The notes under the pieces were generated by a model. The model ran no database searches and was not told the origin of the DNA. It saw only the letters and a list, made by a program, of their open reading frames with translations. A DNA stretch of 64,000 nucleotides from Thiothrix unzii (GTDB lineage Bacteria > Pseudomonadota > Gammaproteobacteria > Thiotrichales > Thiotrichaceae), in NCBI RefSeq assembly GCF_017901175.1, contig NZ_CP072793.1, positions 2,914,001 through 2,978,000 of the forward strand. The letters are read 5' to 3'. Shown piece by piece: positions 54,516-63,660 of this stretch; position 1 is the stretch's first letter; every line of letters begins with the position of its first letter. The position numbers and the translations under genes are program-made.

Positions 54516-54797
54516 ATGGACATGATCACCCTCATTGCGATTGCCTCCATTATTACCGCCGGGCTGACCATCGCCATTGGCGGTATCGCCCCGGCATTGG
54601 GCGAAGGCAAGGCCGTCGCCACTGCACTCAGCGCCCTGGCACAACAGCCGGATGCTGCTGCCACCATTACCCGCACCCTGTTCGTGGGGCTGGCTATGAT
54701 TGAGTCGATTGCGATTTACTGTTTCGTGGTTGCCATGATCCTGCTATTTGCCAATCCCTTCTGGAACCACGCCATTGCTGCTGCCAGCGGAGGTTAA
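54516..54797 (+). CDS. atpE: N-type ATPase subunit c (two-carboxylate rotor subunit)
   Basis: 93 residues, a helical hairpin. Helix 1 has GGIAPALGEGKAVATALSAL with Glu30 at the position where Na+-type c subunits have Gln. The polar loop is AQQPDAA. Helix 2 has GLAMIESIAIYCFVVAMILL with Glu63, Ser64 and Tyr68. Glu63-Ser64-Tyr68 match Na+ ligands, while two carboxylates per hairpin is the N-ATPase trait. Whether such rings carry Na+ or H+ has been debated, so the ion cannot be fixed here. Confidence 0.93.
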   Translation: MDMITLIAIASIITAGLTIAIGGIAPALGEGKAVATALSALAQQPDAAATITRTLFVGLAMIESIAIYCFVVAMILLFANPFWNHAIAAASGG

Positions 54798-54800
54798 GCC

Positions 54801-55604
54801 ATGTTGATTGACTGGTTCACCGTCGCCGCTCAGGTGGTCAATTTCCTGATCCTGATGTGGTTACTGAAACGCTTCCTGTACCAGCCGGTGCTGGATGCCA
54901 TCGACGCCCGCGAGGAACGCCTCACCCAGCAGATGCAAGCCGCACAGGATACGCAGGCCGCTGCCGCTGCGGAACGCAACAAATACGAGCGCCTGAATGC
55001 CGAAATCGCACAGCAACAAGCCGGTTTGCTGGCGCAAGCCACTGCCGAGGTAGAAGCTACCCGCCTGCAATTGCTGGAAGCTGCCCACAATGAAACCGCC
55101 AGCTTGCGTAGCCAATGGCAGGATGCCCTGCTCAAGGAACAGCAAAGCCTGACCCAGGGCATTGCCAACCGCACCCGTCAGGAAGTGTTCGCCATTACCC
55201 GCAAGACCTTGGCTGATCTGGCTGATACCGGGCTGGAAGCACGCATGGTGGCAGTCTTCATCAACCGCCTGCAAACGTTGGGTATGGCGGAAAAAATACA
55301 GATGTCCCCCCCTGCCGGGCAAACAGATTGTCAGGTGCTTATCCGCAGTGCCTTCCTGTTGCCACCCAATGAACAGAAAGCCCTTGGGCAGGCAGTGCGT
55401 AACCTGCTGCCGATTCAGCCGACCATCCGTTTTGAACTGGCGTCTGACTTGCTCAGCGGTATCGAACTGATCAGTAACGGACACAAACTGGAATGGAGCA
55501 TTGCCGAATATCTGGCAGCACTGGAAGCCAGCATCGGCGAACTGATCCACACTACTTTGGTGACTAATGCTTCCATCGCGCCCCCGGAGCCAGCCCATGC
55601 ATGA
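54801..55604 (+). CDS. atpF: N-type ATPase subunit b fused to a delta-like domain
   Basis: 267 residues, longer than a normal b subunit (about 155). Membrane helix at the N-terminus ([20 protein letters not shown]), then a long coiled coil rich in Ala/Gln/Glu ([20 protein letters not shown]), and a C-terminal block ([40 protein letters not shown]) resembling the C-terminal part of delta. The operon has no separate atpH, so this fusion probably supplies the delta function. Overlaps atpA by 8 bp. Confidence 0.9.
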   Translation: MLIDWFTVAAQVVNFLILMWLLKRFLYQPVLDAIDAREERLTQQMQAAQDTQAAAAAERNKYERLNAEIAQQQAGLLAQATAEVEATRLQLLEAAHNETASLRSQWQDALLKEQQSLTQGIANRTRQEVFAITRKTLADLADTGLEARMVAVFINRLQTLGMAEKIQMSPPAGQTDCQVLIRSAFLLPPNEQKALGQAVRNLLPIQPTIRFELASDLLSGIELISNGHKLEWSIAEYLAALEASIGELIHTTLVTNASIAPPEPAHA

Positions 55605-57024
55605 CCCCAACCTGCAAACCACCCTAGACGCTGCATTCCAATGCATCCGCGAAGCACGCGAAGCCTTCACCCCCAGTTTACAGGCACGCGAAGTCGGTCA
55701 TGTCAGCAACGTTGCTACGGGCATTGCCCGCGTCACTGGCTTGCCGAATGTAGGCTTTGAGGAACTGGTGAAATTCCCCGGCGACTTGTACGGCATTGCC
55801 TTTGACCTCGGCGAAACCGATATTGGTGTGGTACTGCTGGGCGATTACTGGCATCTGCAAGCCGGGGATGAAGTGGAACGTACCGGCAGGGTGATGGATG
55901 TGCCAGTGGGTACTGACGTGCTGGGGCGCGTCATCAATCCGCTGGGTGAGGCACTGGATGACCGGGGGACGCTGACCTGCGTCCAACGCTTGCCCATCGA
56001 ACGCCCGGCTGCCCCGATCATGGATCGCGCCCCGGTCAGCGTGCCCTTGCAAACCGGCATCAAGGTGATCGACGCGCTGGTTCCCATCGGGCGCGGGCAA
56101 CGCGAACTGATCCTCGGCGACCGTCAGACCGGCAAGACCACCATTGCGGTGGATACCATCCTCAACCAGCACGACCAGAATGTGGTGTGTATCTACTGCG
56201 CCATCGGGCAACGTGCCTCGGCTGTGGCGAAAGTGGTCGCCAGCCTGCGTGAACACGGGGCAATGGCTTACACCACTGTAGTCGTCACCGAAGGCAACGA
56301 CCCGCCGGGCATGACCTATATCGCCCCTTATGCCGCCACCAGCATTGCCGAACATTTCATGCAGTTGGGACGGGATGTGTTGATCGTGTACGACGACCTC
56401 ACCAACCATGCGCGGGCTTACCGCGAACTCTCCTTGCTGTTGCGGCGTCCACCGGGGCGGGAAGCGTTTCCGGGCGATGTGTTCTACATCCATTCACGCC
56501 TGCTGGAACGCGCTACCCGGCTGCGTCCGGCGTTTGGCGGCGGTTCGCTGACTGCCTTGCCGATCATTGAAACCGAAGCGCAAAACATGTCGGCCTACAT
56601 CCCCACCAACCTGATTTCGATCACTGACGGACAGATTTACCTGTCGCCCAAACTGTTTGAACTGGGGATATTACCGGCGGTGGATGTGGGGCGCTCGGTG
56701 TCACGGGTGGGCAGCAAGGCGCAACTGGCGGATTACCGCAAGGTGGCAGGCAGCCTCAAGCTGGCTTACGCACAATTCGAGGAGCTAGAAGGTTTCGCCC
56801 GCTTTGGTACACGGCTGGACGACAATACCCGCAAGATTCTGGCACACGGGCAACGCATCCGCGCCTGTTTGCAACAAGCCGAACACGCGCCCGTACCGGT
56901 TACTGCGCAAATCAGCCTGTTGCGGGCGCTGAGCGAAGGCCAGTTTGATGATGTCCCATTGGCACAGATGCGAGCTGCCGAACAGCAAGTGTATGCCGCC
57001 GCCGGATTCAGGCCACAGCCATGA
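55597..57024 (+). CDS. atpA: N-type ATPase alpha subunit
   Basis: About 475 residues. [20 protein letters not shown], Walker [54 protein letters not shown] and the [20 protein letters not shown] block are the alpha signature. ATG 55597 has GGAG 8 nt upstream. The frame is open for another 30 nt inside atpF. It is slightly shorter than housekeeping AtpA (about 513), as is usual for N-ATPases. Confidence 0.94.
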   Translation: MHDPNLQTTLDAAFQCIREAREAFTPSLQAREVGHVSNVATGIARVTGLPNVGFEELVKFPGDLYGIAFDLGETDIGVVLLGDYWHLQAGDEVERTGRVMDVPVGTDVLGRVINPLGEALDDRGTLTCVQRLPIERPAAPIMDRAPVSVPLQTGIKVIDALVPIGRGQRELILGDRQTGKTTIAVDTILNQHDQNVVCIYCAIGQRASAVAKVVASLREHGAMAYTTVVVTEGNDPPGMTYIAPYAATSIAEHFMQLGRDVLIVYDDLTNHARAYRELSLLLRRPPGREAFPGDVFYIHSRLLERATRLRPAFGGGSLTALPIIETEAQNMSAYIPTNLISITDGQIYLSPKLFELGILPAVDVGRSVSRVGSKAQLADYRKVAGSLKLAYAQFEELEGFARFGTRLDDNTRKILAHGQRIRACLQQAEHAPVPVTAQISLLRALSEGQFDDVPLAQMRAAEQQVYAAAGFRPQP

Positions 57025-57899
57025 GCGACGGTATCGAAGCCCTGCGCCATCGTATCGACGGCACTGCCGATCTCCAGTCCGTGGTGCGCACCATGAAAGC
57101 TCTGTCAGCTTCCAACATCGGTGTGTACGAACGCGCCGTGCAGGCACTGGATGCCTATTACCACACGGTGGAACTGGGGCTGGTGGCTTGCTTGCGGCAG
57201 CCGGATGTACCCTTGGTGACAGAAACGCATCCGGTCGGCAATCCTGTCAGTGGCGTAATCGTGTTCGGCACTGATCAGGGACTGGTCGGGCAATTCAATG
57301 ACCTGCTGGCAGATTTTGTGGTACACACCCTGCCGGAATTACCCGGCAACAAGCTGATCTGGGTAGTAGGCGAACGGATGCAGGATCGGATGGAAGATCA
57401 TCACCTGCCACTGGCAGAGCTGTTCAACGTACCCAACTCACTCAATGCCGTCACCGCCCTGATCGGGCAACTGGTGGTCGCCGTGGAAACGGCACGGGAG
57501 CGTGGCAAAATCCACGGCCTTTACTTATTCCACAACCGCCCCGGCGAGATCTCCGGCAATTATGAACCCATCATCCAGCGTCTGCTGCCACTGGATGCAC
57601 TCTGGCAGCGGCAATTGCGGGCGCAACCCTGGCTGACCAATCGCCTGCCGGAAACACTGGGTTCCAGTATGCAAACGCTGGCAGCCCTGATCCGCGAATA
57701 CCTGTTCGTGTCCCTGTTCCGTGCCTGTGCCGAATCGCTTGCCAGCGAAAATGCCAGCCGTCTGGCAACCATGCAACGGGCGGAAAAGAACATCGGTGAA
57801 ATGCTGGATGCGCTTAAACACAGCTACCACCAATTGCGGCAGGAAGGAATTGACGCAGAATTGTTTGATATTGTCGCCGGGTTTGAAGGTCAGATGTAA
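57021..57899 (+). CDS. atpG: N-type ATPase gamma subunit
   Basis: 292 residues, central rotor shaft. N-terminal helix ([24 protein letters not shown]), [15 protein letters not shown] core (equivalent to the SDRGLCG region), and C-terminal helix ([30 protein letters not shown]). More divergent than ordinary AtpG, as expected for N-ATPases. ATGA overlap with atpA. Last gene of the operon. Confidence 0.9.
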   Translation: MSDGIEALRHRIDGTADLQSVVRTMKALSASNIGVYERAVQALDAYYHTVELGLVACLRQPDVPLVTETHPVGNPVSGVIVFGTDQGLVGQFNDLLADFVVHTLPELPGNKLIWVVGERMQDRMEDHHLPLAELFNVPNSLNAVTALIGQLVVAVETARERGKIHGLYLFHNRPGEISGNYEPIIQRLLPLDALWQRQLRAQPWLTNRLPETLGSSMQTLAALIREYLFVSLFRACAESLASENASRLATMQRAEKNIGEMLDALKHSYHQLRQEGIDAELFDIVAGFEGQM

Positions 57900-57960
57900 A
57901 CTACCCCACCGAAATCATTTACCTTCTTCAAAACACACCCCTGACACAAGGCAAACACAC

Positions 57961-58695
57961 ATGATGGAACTTTGGCAATACGGCGCAGCAGCCGCAGTCA
58001 TGATGCTGGCGTATTTCGTGCGCGGCATCGTCGGTTTTGGGTCGGGATTAATTTCAGTGCCGTTATTGGCGTTGTTTTTACCGCTGACTTTCGTTGTACC
58101 GTTAGTTTTGCTGCTGGATTTCACCACATCGCTGATTCTCGGTGGGCTAGATTTTAAGCGGGTGCAATTGAAAGAGGTCGGCTTGCTGATTCCGTTTAGC
58201 ATTGTCGGAGTGATCTTGGGCACGCAATTGCTGATGAATTTACCTGTTACCCCGATGTTGTTAACGCTTGCGGTGTTTGTTTTTATTTTCGCAGTGCGTA
58301 ATTTATTGAATATTGGCGGGCATAAGCCGGTGTCGGCATGGTGGTCAGTGCCTGCGGCGTTAACCGGCGGCACTATCGGCGGTTTATTTGGCACAGGTGC
58401 ACCGCCGTATGTGATTTACCTGAACCATCGGATTCAGGATAAGAGCCTGCTACGCGCTACCTTTTCCGCGCTGTTTTTTCTGGAAGGCATGATTCGTATT
58501 GTTACGTTTAGTTTCGCGGGTTTGCTGCTAGATTCTGCTATCTGGTGGTCGGCGTTGACGGCGTTACCGGTGGTTTTCAGTGCATTGTGGCTGGGCGGGC
58601 ATGTCCACACCGGGTTAAGTCATGCGCAAATCACCCGCTTGATTGGGATTTTATTGCTGCTCGCCAGCCTATCATTAACGGTGAAAGCTTTATGA
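57961..58695 (+). CDS. TSUP-family (TauE/SafE) membrane transporter
   Basis: About 244 residues, seven to eight membrane helices. GFGSGLISVPLLALFLPLTF in helix 1-2 and the half-repeat GGTIGGLFGTGAPPYVIYLN in the second half are the two conserved TSUP glycine-rich loops. The family exports sulfite, sulfoacetate or related organosulfur anions; the substrate here is not evident, although sulfite export would suit a sulfur oxidiser. It overlaps ung by 4 bp (ATGA). Confidence 0.88.
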   Translation: MMELWQYGAAAAVMMLAYFVRGIVGFGSGLISVPLLALFLPLTFVVPLVLLLDFTTSLILGGLDFKRVQLKEVGLLIPFSIVGVILGTQLLMNLPVTPMLLTLAVFVFIFAVRNLLNIGGHKPVSAWWSVPAALTGGTIGGLFGTGAPPYVIYLNHRIQDKSLLRATFSALFFLEGMIRIVTFSFAGLLLDSAIWWSALTALPVVFSALWLGGHVHTGLSHAQITRLIGILLLLASLSLTVKAL

Positions 58696-59372
58696 ATGAT
58701 GTAATAACACTGCCTATTGCTTGGCAAACTGCCTTGATGGATACCTTGCAGCACCCTGATTTACAGGCATTATTTAGCTTTTTAGCCACGCAAGAACAGG
58801 TCGGGAAACTGATTTTGCCACCGTCTGCCACACGCTTTCAGGCATTGCAGGCAACACCGCCGGACAAGGTGAAAGTGGTAATTTTGGGGCAAGACCCCTA
58901 CCCCACACCCGGTCATGCGCACGGCTTGGCGTTTTCGGTATTGCCGGAAGTAAAACCGCTGCCGCGTTCCCTGAAGAACATTTACAAGGAATTATTGGAT
59001 GACGTAGGCGTTGATAATCAGCACAGCGGCTATCTGCAACCTTGGGCGGAACAAGGCGTGTTATTGCTCAATACCGTATTAACCGTGGAAGCGGGCAATG
59101 CGGGCAGTCACCAAAAACGCGGCTGGGAACGCCTCACCGACCGCATTATTGATACGGTCAATGCACAACCGCAACCCGTGGTTTTCGTCTTGTGGGGCGG
59201 TCATGCCCAGAAAAAAGCAGAGCGCATCGACAGCCAACGGCACTTGGTGATTCAAACCGCGCACCCTTCGCCATTGTCAGCGCGGCGCGGTTTTTTTGGC
59301 AGTAAACCGTTTTCCAAAATTAATGCCTTTTTGCGCGAACACGGGCGTGACAGCATCGACTGGCAGATTTAA
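58692..59372 (+). CDS. ung: Uracil-DNA glycosylase
   Basis: About 226 residues. Catalytic water-activating motif GQDPYPTPGHAHGLAFSV, LNTVLTVEAGNAGSHQKRGW, VVFVLWGGHAQKK, and the uracil-recognition/DNA-intercalation motif HPSPLSARRGFFGSKPFSK. Removes uracil from DNA in base-excision repair. The ATG at 58692 overlaps the transporter stop, so it depends on that transcript. The longer frame upstream is inside the transporter gene. Confidence 0.96.
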   Translation: MNDVITLPIAWQTALMDTLQHPDLQALFSFLATQEQVGKLILPPSATRFQALQATPPDKVKVVILGQDPYPTPGHAHGLAFSVLPEVKPLPRSLKNIYKELLDDVGVDNQHSGYLQPWAEQGVLLLNTVLTVEAGNAGSHQKRGWERLTDRIIDTVNAQPQPVVFVLWGGHAQKKAERIDSQRHLVIQTAHPSPLSARRGFFGSKPFSKINAFLREHGRDSIDWQI

Positions 59373-59914
59373 CCGTAACGCTGAATGTGTTCCAGCAAAC
59401 GTTGCCGTAAAGACGGGCAGGCAGCACCCAAGGTATCCGCAATTACCTGCGCTTCCTCACGGTAAGCGGCTGCTTTTGCCGCGCTCCAATGCGGCGGCAC
59501 GTATTGCAGATTGCTAATGCGATCCGCCAGTTTCACCAGCCACACTTCCTGCGGTTGCTGGCGAATACGCTGCAAACTGTCCGCCATTTGCGCCGCTTTG
59601 GGCAAACTTGCGTCTTTACTCAGCGCACTCACCCCGTCTGCTACCGCTTGCCCGAATTCCGCCAGCAACGTGGCATAACGGGTAGCGGTATCTTCCAGCA
59701 CATCGTGCAACAACGCGCATTGCACCGCTAAATTACCGTCGTATTCGGGGTGAAATGCCAGCGCGTGCAGTACTTCCATCGTCACTGCGGCGGGATGATT
59801 GAGGTAATCGTACTCTACCCCGGTCGTATGCCCGACGTAAGTTTGTCCACGGTGTGCAAGGCAGGCGAAATCCCATGCCTGCAAATAACTATCTTGTGAC
59901 CAAGTAGGTAACAT
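59369..59914 (-). CDS. HD-domain phosphohydrolase (RelA/SpoT hydrolase-like, Mesh1-type)
   Basis: 181 residues. HD signature: NHPAAVTMEVLHAL, ALLHDVLEDTATRYATLLAE and KLADRISNLQY. Size and pattern are like stand-alone (p)ppGpp hydrolases of the Mesh1 type, though nucleotide or other phosphate ester substrates are possible. It begins one base inside the HIT gene stop (TGATG), in a three-gene operon. Confidence 0.85.
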   Translation of the reverse strand: MLPTWSQDSYLQAWDFACLAHRGQTYVGHTTGVEYDYLNHPAAVTMEVLHALAFHPEYDGNLAVQCALLHDVLEDTATRYATLLAEFGQAVADGVSALSKDASLPKAAQMADSLQRIRQQPQEVWLVKLADRISNLQYVPPHWSAAKAAAYREEAQVIADTLGAACPSLRQRLLEHIQRYG

Positions 59915-60324
59915 CAGCGTAACACCTCTTGCAGGGTTTGAATGCGTAAACGCGCCGCTTCCGGGTCGTAAGCTTGTGGCGGAAACTTACCCCATACCGG
60001 CGCGGGCCATGCCGCATCGGTTTGGAAACGCGCAATGTGATGCACGTGCAATTGCGGAACCATATTGCCCAACGCCGCCATATTCAGCTTATCCGGCTGA
60101 AATAAAGCCATTAACGCGCTGCTAATCTGATCAGATTCCGCCCATAACTGAGTGCGTTCAGACGCGGATAAATCGTGAATTTCGCGGCATTGCGCCCGAC
60201 GAGGCACTAAAATACACCAAGGGTAACGCGCTTCATTCATCAATAACACCCGACACAATGGCAAATCTGTCACCACATACGTATCTTGCGCCAATTGCGG
60301 GTGCAAACTAAATGCCTGTGTCAT
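59914..60324 (-). CDS. HIT-family nucleotide hydrolase/transferase
   Basis: 136 residues. Catalytic triad motif LHVHHIARF (HxHxH pattern) near 92-98 and the LCRVLLMNEARYPWCILVPR core strand. HIT proteins hydrolyse dinucleoside polyphosphates or AMP conjugates. Middle gene of a FNR/HIT/HD operon, overlapping both neighbours, which implies coordinate expression with a redox enzyme and an HD phosphohydrolase. Confidence 0.88.
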   Translation of the reverse strand: MTQAFSLHPQLAQDTYVVTDLPLCRVLLMNEARYPWCILVPRRAQCREIHDLSASERTQLWAESDQISSALMALFQPDKLNMAALGNMVPQLHVHHIARFQTDAAWPAPVWGKFPPQAYDPEAARLRIQTLQEVLR

Positions 60325-61361
60325 GCTTGCCCCGCTTGCATTGCCTGCACGGTATCCGGGCTGTACTCAAACGAATCGTAAAACAATTGTGCATCGGGTA
60401 AACCTTGCGCCAGAAACGCCACTTTTGCCGCATTGACCATCGGCGGCGGCCCGCTTAAATACACATCATATCCCGCTAAATCAGCAAAATCGCTGGCGAC
60501 CGCTTCATGCACCCAGCCAGTACGCCCTTGCCAACCATCCGCCGTCAATGGCTCGGACAAAACGGGTACATACGTCAGCAACGGATACTCTGCCACCCAA
60601 CTTTTCACTAAGTCATCCAGATACAAATCCGCCTTGGCACGCGCCCCCCAGTAAAGATGCACCGGGCGTTCCAAGCCATGCTGCATCATTTGCTCCAACA
60701 TGGATTTTAACGGTGCAAAGCCCGTCCCGCCCCCGATTAAAATCAAGGGATGCGCTGAATCACGGATGTAAAAACTACCCAATGGCCCCTCAATACGCAA
60801 CAAGGCTTTCGGCTGCATTGTGCTAAACACCTGCCCGGTAAATTGCCCACCGGGTACATGGCGGATGTGCAATGCCAACAATTGATCGTCAAACGGTGCG
60901 TTCGCCAGCGAAAAACCGCGTCGCTTCCCATCTTTCAGCAAAATATCGACGTATTGCCCTGCCAAAAACCGCAACCGCTCCGACGCGGGTAATTTCAAGG
61001 TGAGTTCCATCACATCATCCGCCAGTTTGCGCATGGTTTCGACCCGCACCGGCAAGGTTTTCACCTCAATATCCGGGGTTGCACCCACTTGCGGCGCGTT
61101 AATTTCCACATCGCTTAATGCCGCCGCCATGCACAAAAACGCTTTGCCGCGCTGCGCATCATCCGCTGACAGACCCTGCGGATCACCAGACGGGTAATGC
61201 ACCTGACCACTCAACACCGTTGCCGCGCACGCACCGCACATCCCGCCACGACAACCGTAAGGTAACGCTACGCCCTGACGCAACCCAGCCTCTAAAAGAG
61301 TTTCATTGGGTTGCGCCTGAAAGGTATGCCCGGAGGGTTGTACTGTTACCTGATAAGTCAT
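60321..61361 (-). CDS. Flavoprotein reductase with N-terminal [2Fe-2S] ferredoxin domain
   Basis: 346 residues. Ferredoxin domain Cys set CRGGMCGACAATVL plus FLCMAA at 1-90. FAD domain (GQYVDILLKDGKRRGFSLAN, RxxS flavin motif) at about 100-200. NAD domain (LILIGGGTGFAPLKSMLEQM, YLSGPPPMVNAAK) to the end. Same build as CDP-6-deoxy-glucoseen reductase and the reductase parts of oxygenases. The acceptor is unknown. First gene of the operon. Confidence 0.88.
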   Translation of the reverse strand: MTYQVTVQPSGHTFQAQPNETLLEAGLRQGVALPYGCRGGMCGACAATVLSGQVHYPSGDPQGLSADDAQRGKAFLCMAAALSDVEINAPQVGATPDIEVKTLPVRVETMRKLADDVMELTLKLPASERLRFLAGQYVDILLKDGKRRGFSLANAPFDDQLLALHIRHVPGGQFTGQVFSTMQPKALLRIEGPLGSFYIRDSAHPLILIGGGTGFAPLKSMLEQMMQHGLERPVHLYWGARAKADLYLDDLVKSWVAEYPLLTYVPVLSEPLTADGWQGRTGWVHEAVASDFADLAGYDVYLSGPPPMVNAAKVAFLAQGLPDAQLFYDSFEYSPDTVQAMQAGQA

Positions 61362-61517
61362 CTGTTTTCCTTTGAAAGTGGCAATTCTGTACTGACAGCC
61401 ATCAGCATGAGTTTGACAGAAACTGTAGATTTCTCACCGATTATTGTCAATTTAGGCTTGATTGAGGCAATTACAGGCTTCCCAAATAACCCTGAACTCA
61501 CTATATTTGTAGTCTAT

Positions 61518-61526
61518 TGTAATACA
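61518..61526. promoter_or_regulatory. Candidate operator of the TacAT-like operon
   Basis: TGTAATACA, a palindrome with a central A, 16 bp before the antitoxin start and likely overlapping the promoter. TacA/DUF1778 antitoxins repress through short sites of this kind; assignment is by position only. Confidence 0.35.
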
Positions 61527-61541
61527 TTCAGGGTGATGGTC

Positions 61542-61805
61542 ATGTTGTCTTCTGTGTTGAGCGTTCGCTTAAGCAATGCCGAGCGCAGCCTCTTGGAGGT
61601 TGCCGCTGGTCATGCCCGTCTCAAACTGGGCGATTTTATCCGCCGTAAAGCGTTGGAAGCAGCCGAAGCTGAATTGCTGGAGCGCAATCTCATTGTTATT
61701 CCGATGAACCGCTGGGAAGAAATTGAAGCACTCATCAATGCACCTGCACGGGTCATTCCAGCGGTGAAAGAACTTGCCCGCTATGCTCCTGCATGGAAAC
61801 CCTGA
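61542..61805 (+). CDS. DUF1778/TacA-like antitoxin
   Basis: About 87 residues. LSVRLSNAERSLLEVAAGHA and LKLGDFIRRKALEAAEAELL form a ribbon-helix-helix; the C-terminal NRWEEIEALINAPARVIPAV tail should block the toxin. The start at 61542 has AGGG 8 nt upstream; ATG 61536 is an alternative. The open frame further upstream is unlike the family. Overlaps the toxin by 13 bp. Confidence 0.88.
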   Translation: MLSSVLSVRLSNAERSLLEVAAGHARLKLGDFIRRKALEAAEAELLERNLIVIPMNRWEEIEALINAPARVIPAVKELARYAPAWKP

Positions 61806-62305
61806 ATACCGTCCGCCCGTTGGCGGAAAATGACGACCGCGCCAGTTTTGATTGCGGCAGGGCATCACTGAACGGCTGGTTCCAACGTAATGCGTGGCGT
61901 AACCAGATGACTGGTGTATCTCGGACGTATGTATTGCCTGATCCAACGCAACCACAACAAATCAGAGGCTATGTGACATTGGCAGCGGGAGAAATCCGCC
62001 GCGAATTTTTGCCAAAAAGTCAGCAGCGCAATATGCCCGACCCTATGCCTATCGTGTTACTGGGGCAATTAGCGGTGGATGTTGCTCACCAAGGCTCAGG
62101 CGTTTCCAAAGTATTGTTGGCAGCCACATTTACGTTCGCAGTACACGTTTCCAAAACCATCGGTAGCTTTGCGTTAGTCACTCATCCGTTGGATGACAAT
62201 GCCCGCGCCTTCTATCAGCGGTGGGGTTTCAGCACTTTAGAGCCAGACCCGCAACAGGCGATGTACATCCGTATCCGTGATCTGGAAGCGTCTGGCGTGC
62301 AGTAA
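61793..62305 (+). CDS. GNAT acetyltransferase toxin (TacT-like)
   Basis: 170 residues. [20 protein letters not shown] at the N-terminus, VTLAAGEI strand, and acetyl-CoA-binding [20 protein letters not shown] (Q/RxxGxG/A form) with FYQRWGF near the C-terminus. TacT-type toxins acetylate the aminoacyl group of charged tRNAs and stop translation. Paired with the DUF1778 antitoxin. Confidence 0.88.
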   Translation: METLNTVRPLAENDDRASFDCGRASLNGWFQRNAWRNQMTGVSRTYVLPDPTQPQQIRGYVTLAAGEIRREFLPKSQQRNMPDPMPIVLLGQLAVDVAHQGSGVSKVLLAATFTFAVHVSKTIGSFALVTHPLDDNARAFYQRWGFSTLEPDPQQAMYIRIRDLEASGVQ

Positions 62306-62355
62306 ATATGCTATCCTCCCCACTTTTCCCGAACCTATCGCCCCGGAGGACTCAA

Positions 62356-63549
62356 ATGCGCATCGGAACCCCGCTTTCCCCCTCTGCCACCCGTGTGATG
62401 CTCCTTGGCAGCGGCGAACTCGGCAAGGAAGTTATCATTGCCCTGCAACGCTTGGGGGTGGAAGTCATCGCGGTTGACCGTTACGAAAACGCGCCGGGGC
62501 ATCAGGTTGCACACCGCGCCCACACCATCAATATGGCAGACCCGCAAGCATTACGCGCCTTGGTGGAGCAGGAAAAACCGCATTTAATCGTGCCGGAAAT
62601 CGAAGCCATCGCTACCGATGAACTCGGTCGTATCGAAGCCGACGGGTTGGCGGAAGTCATTCCCACTGCCCGCGCCACTCAATTGACCATGAACCGCGAA
62701 GGTATCCGCCGCCTCGCCGCCGAAGAACTAGGCTTACCCACCTCACGCTATCACTTCGCCTCCAGTTTGGCAGAAATGCAGGCCGCTGCCGATGACGTGG
62801 GCTACCCTTGTTTCGTCAAGCCGGTGATGTCATCTTCCGGCAAGGGACAGTCGATGCTGAAAAGTGCGGCTGATGTCGCACCCGCTTGGCAATACGCTAT
62901 CGACGCAGGGCGCGTTAACCACGGGCGCGTGATTGTGGAAGAATGCATCCATTTCGATTACGAAATCACCTTGCTGACGGTGCGGGCGCGGGGCGCGAAT
63001 GGCGAAATCGAAACCCACTTCTGCGCCCCTATCGGGCATCGCCAAGTCAAAGGCGATTACGTCGAAAGCTGGCAAGCGCAACCGATGAGCGACAGCGCAC
63101 TCGCCAAAGCCCAAGACATTGCCGCCAAAGTGACGGCTAACCTTGGCGGACGCGGTTTGTTTGGGGTGGAATTATTCGTCAAAGGCGATGACGTGTGGTT
63201 TTCCGAAGTCAGCCCGCGCCCGCACGACACCGGTATGGTGACAATGGCAACCCAGTTCCAAAACGAATTTGAGTTACACGCCCGCGCCATTCTCGGCTTG
63301 CCGGTAAATACCGCGATGCATTCCACGGGCGCAAGTGCGGTAATTTACGGCGGAATGGATGCCTGCGGTATTGCGTTTGACGGCGTAGCGGAAGCTTTGC
63401 ACGTACCAGACACTGACATCCGTTTATTCGGCAAACCCGAAGCATTCGAGCGTCGTCGCATGGGGGTAACCCTAGCAAGAGCCACGGACACCGCCACCGC
63501 TCGCGAACGCGCCATAACCGCAGCAAATTCAATAAAAACAATCGGTTAA
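62356..63549 (+). CDS. purT: Formate-dependent phosphoribosylglycinamide formyltransferase
   Basis: About 397 residues, ATP-grasp enzyme that makes formyl-GAR from GAR, formate and ATP. N-terminal [52 protein letters not shown], the ATP-grasp block [20 protein letters not shown], and [19 protein letters not shown]. Start ATG 62356 has GGAGGA at 6 nt; the extra 48 nt of open frame is not used. Confidence 0.96.
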   Translation: MRIGTPLSPSATRVMLLGSGELGKEVIIALQRLGVEVIAVDRYENAPGHQVAHRAHTINMADPQALRALVEQEKPHLIVPEIEAIATDELGRIEADGLAEVIPTARATQLTMNREGIRRLAAEELGLPTSRYHFASSLAEMQAAADDVGYPCFVKPVMSSSGKGQSMLKSAADVAPAWQYAIDAGRVNHGRVIVEECIHFDYEITLLTVRARGANGEIETHFCAPIGHRQVKGDYVESWQAQPMSDSALAKAQDIAAKVTANLGGRGLFGVELFVKGDDVWFSEVSPRPHDTGMVTMATQFQNEFELHARAILGLPVNTAMHSTGASAVIYGGMDACGIAFDGVAEALHVPDTDIRLFGKPEAFERRRMGVTLARATDTATARERAITAANSIKTIG

Positions 63550-63660
63550 ATAAAACAATGGAATGATCTGATTCGTGTAGGTGAATTCACCGCACGTATC
63601 AGTTAATGCTATGGTCAAGGCACACAGTGTAAGCGTAAGTAATGAAAAGGAGAACGTGCC

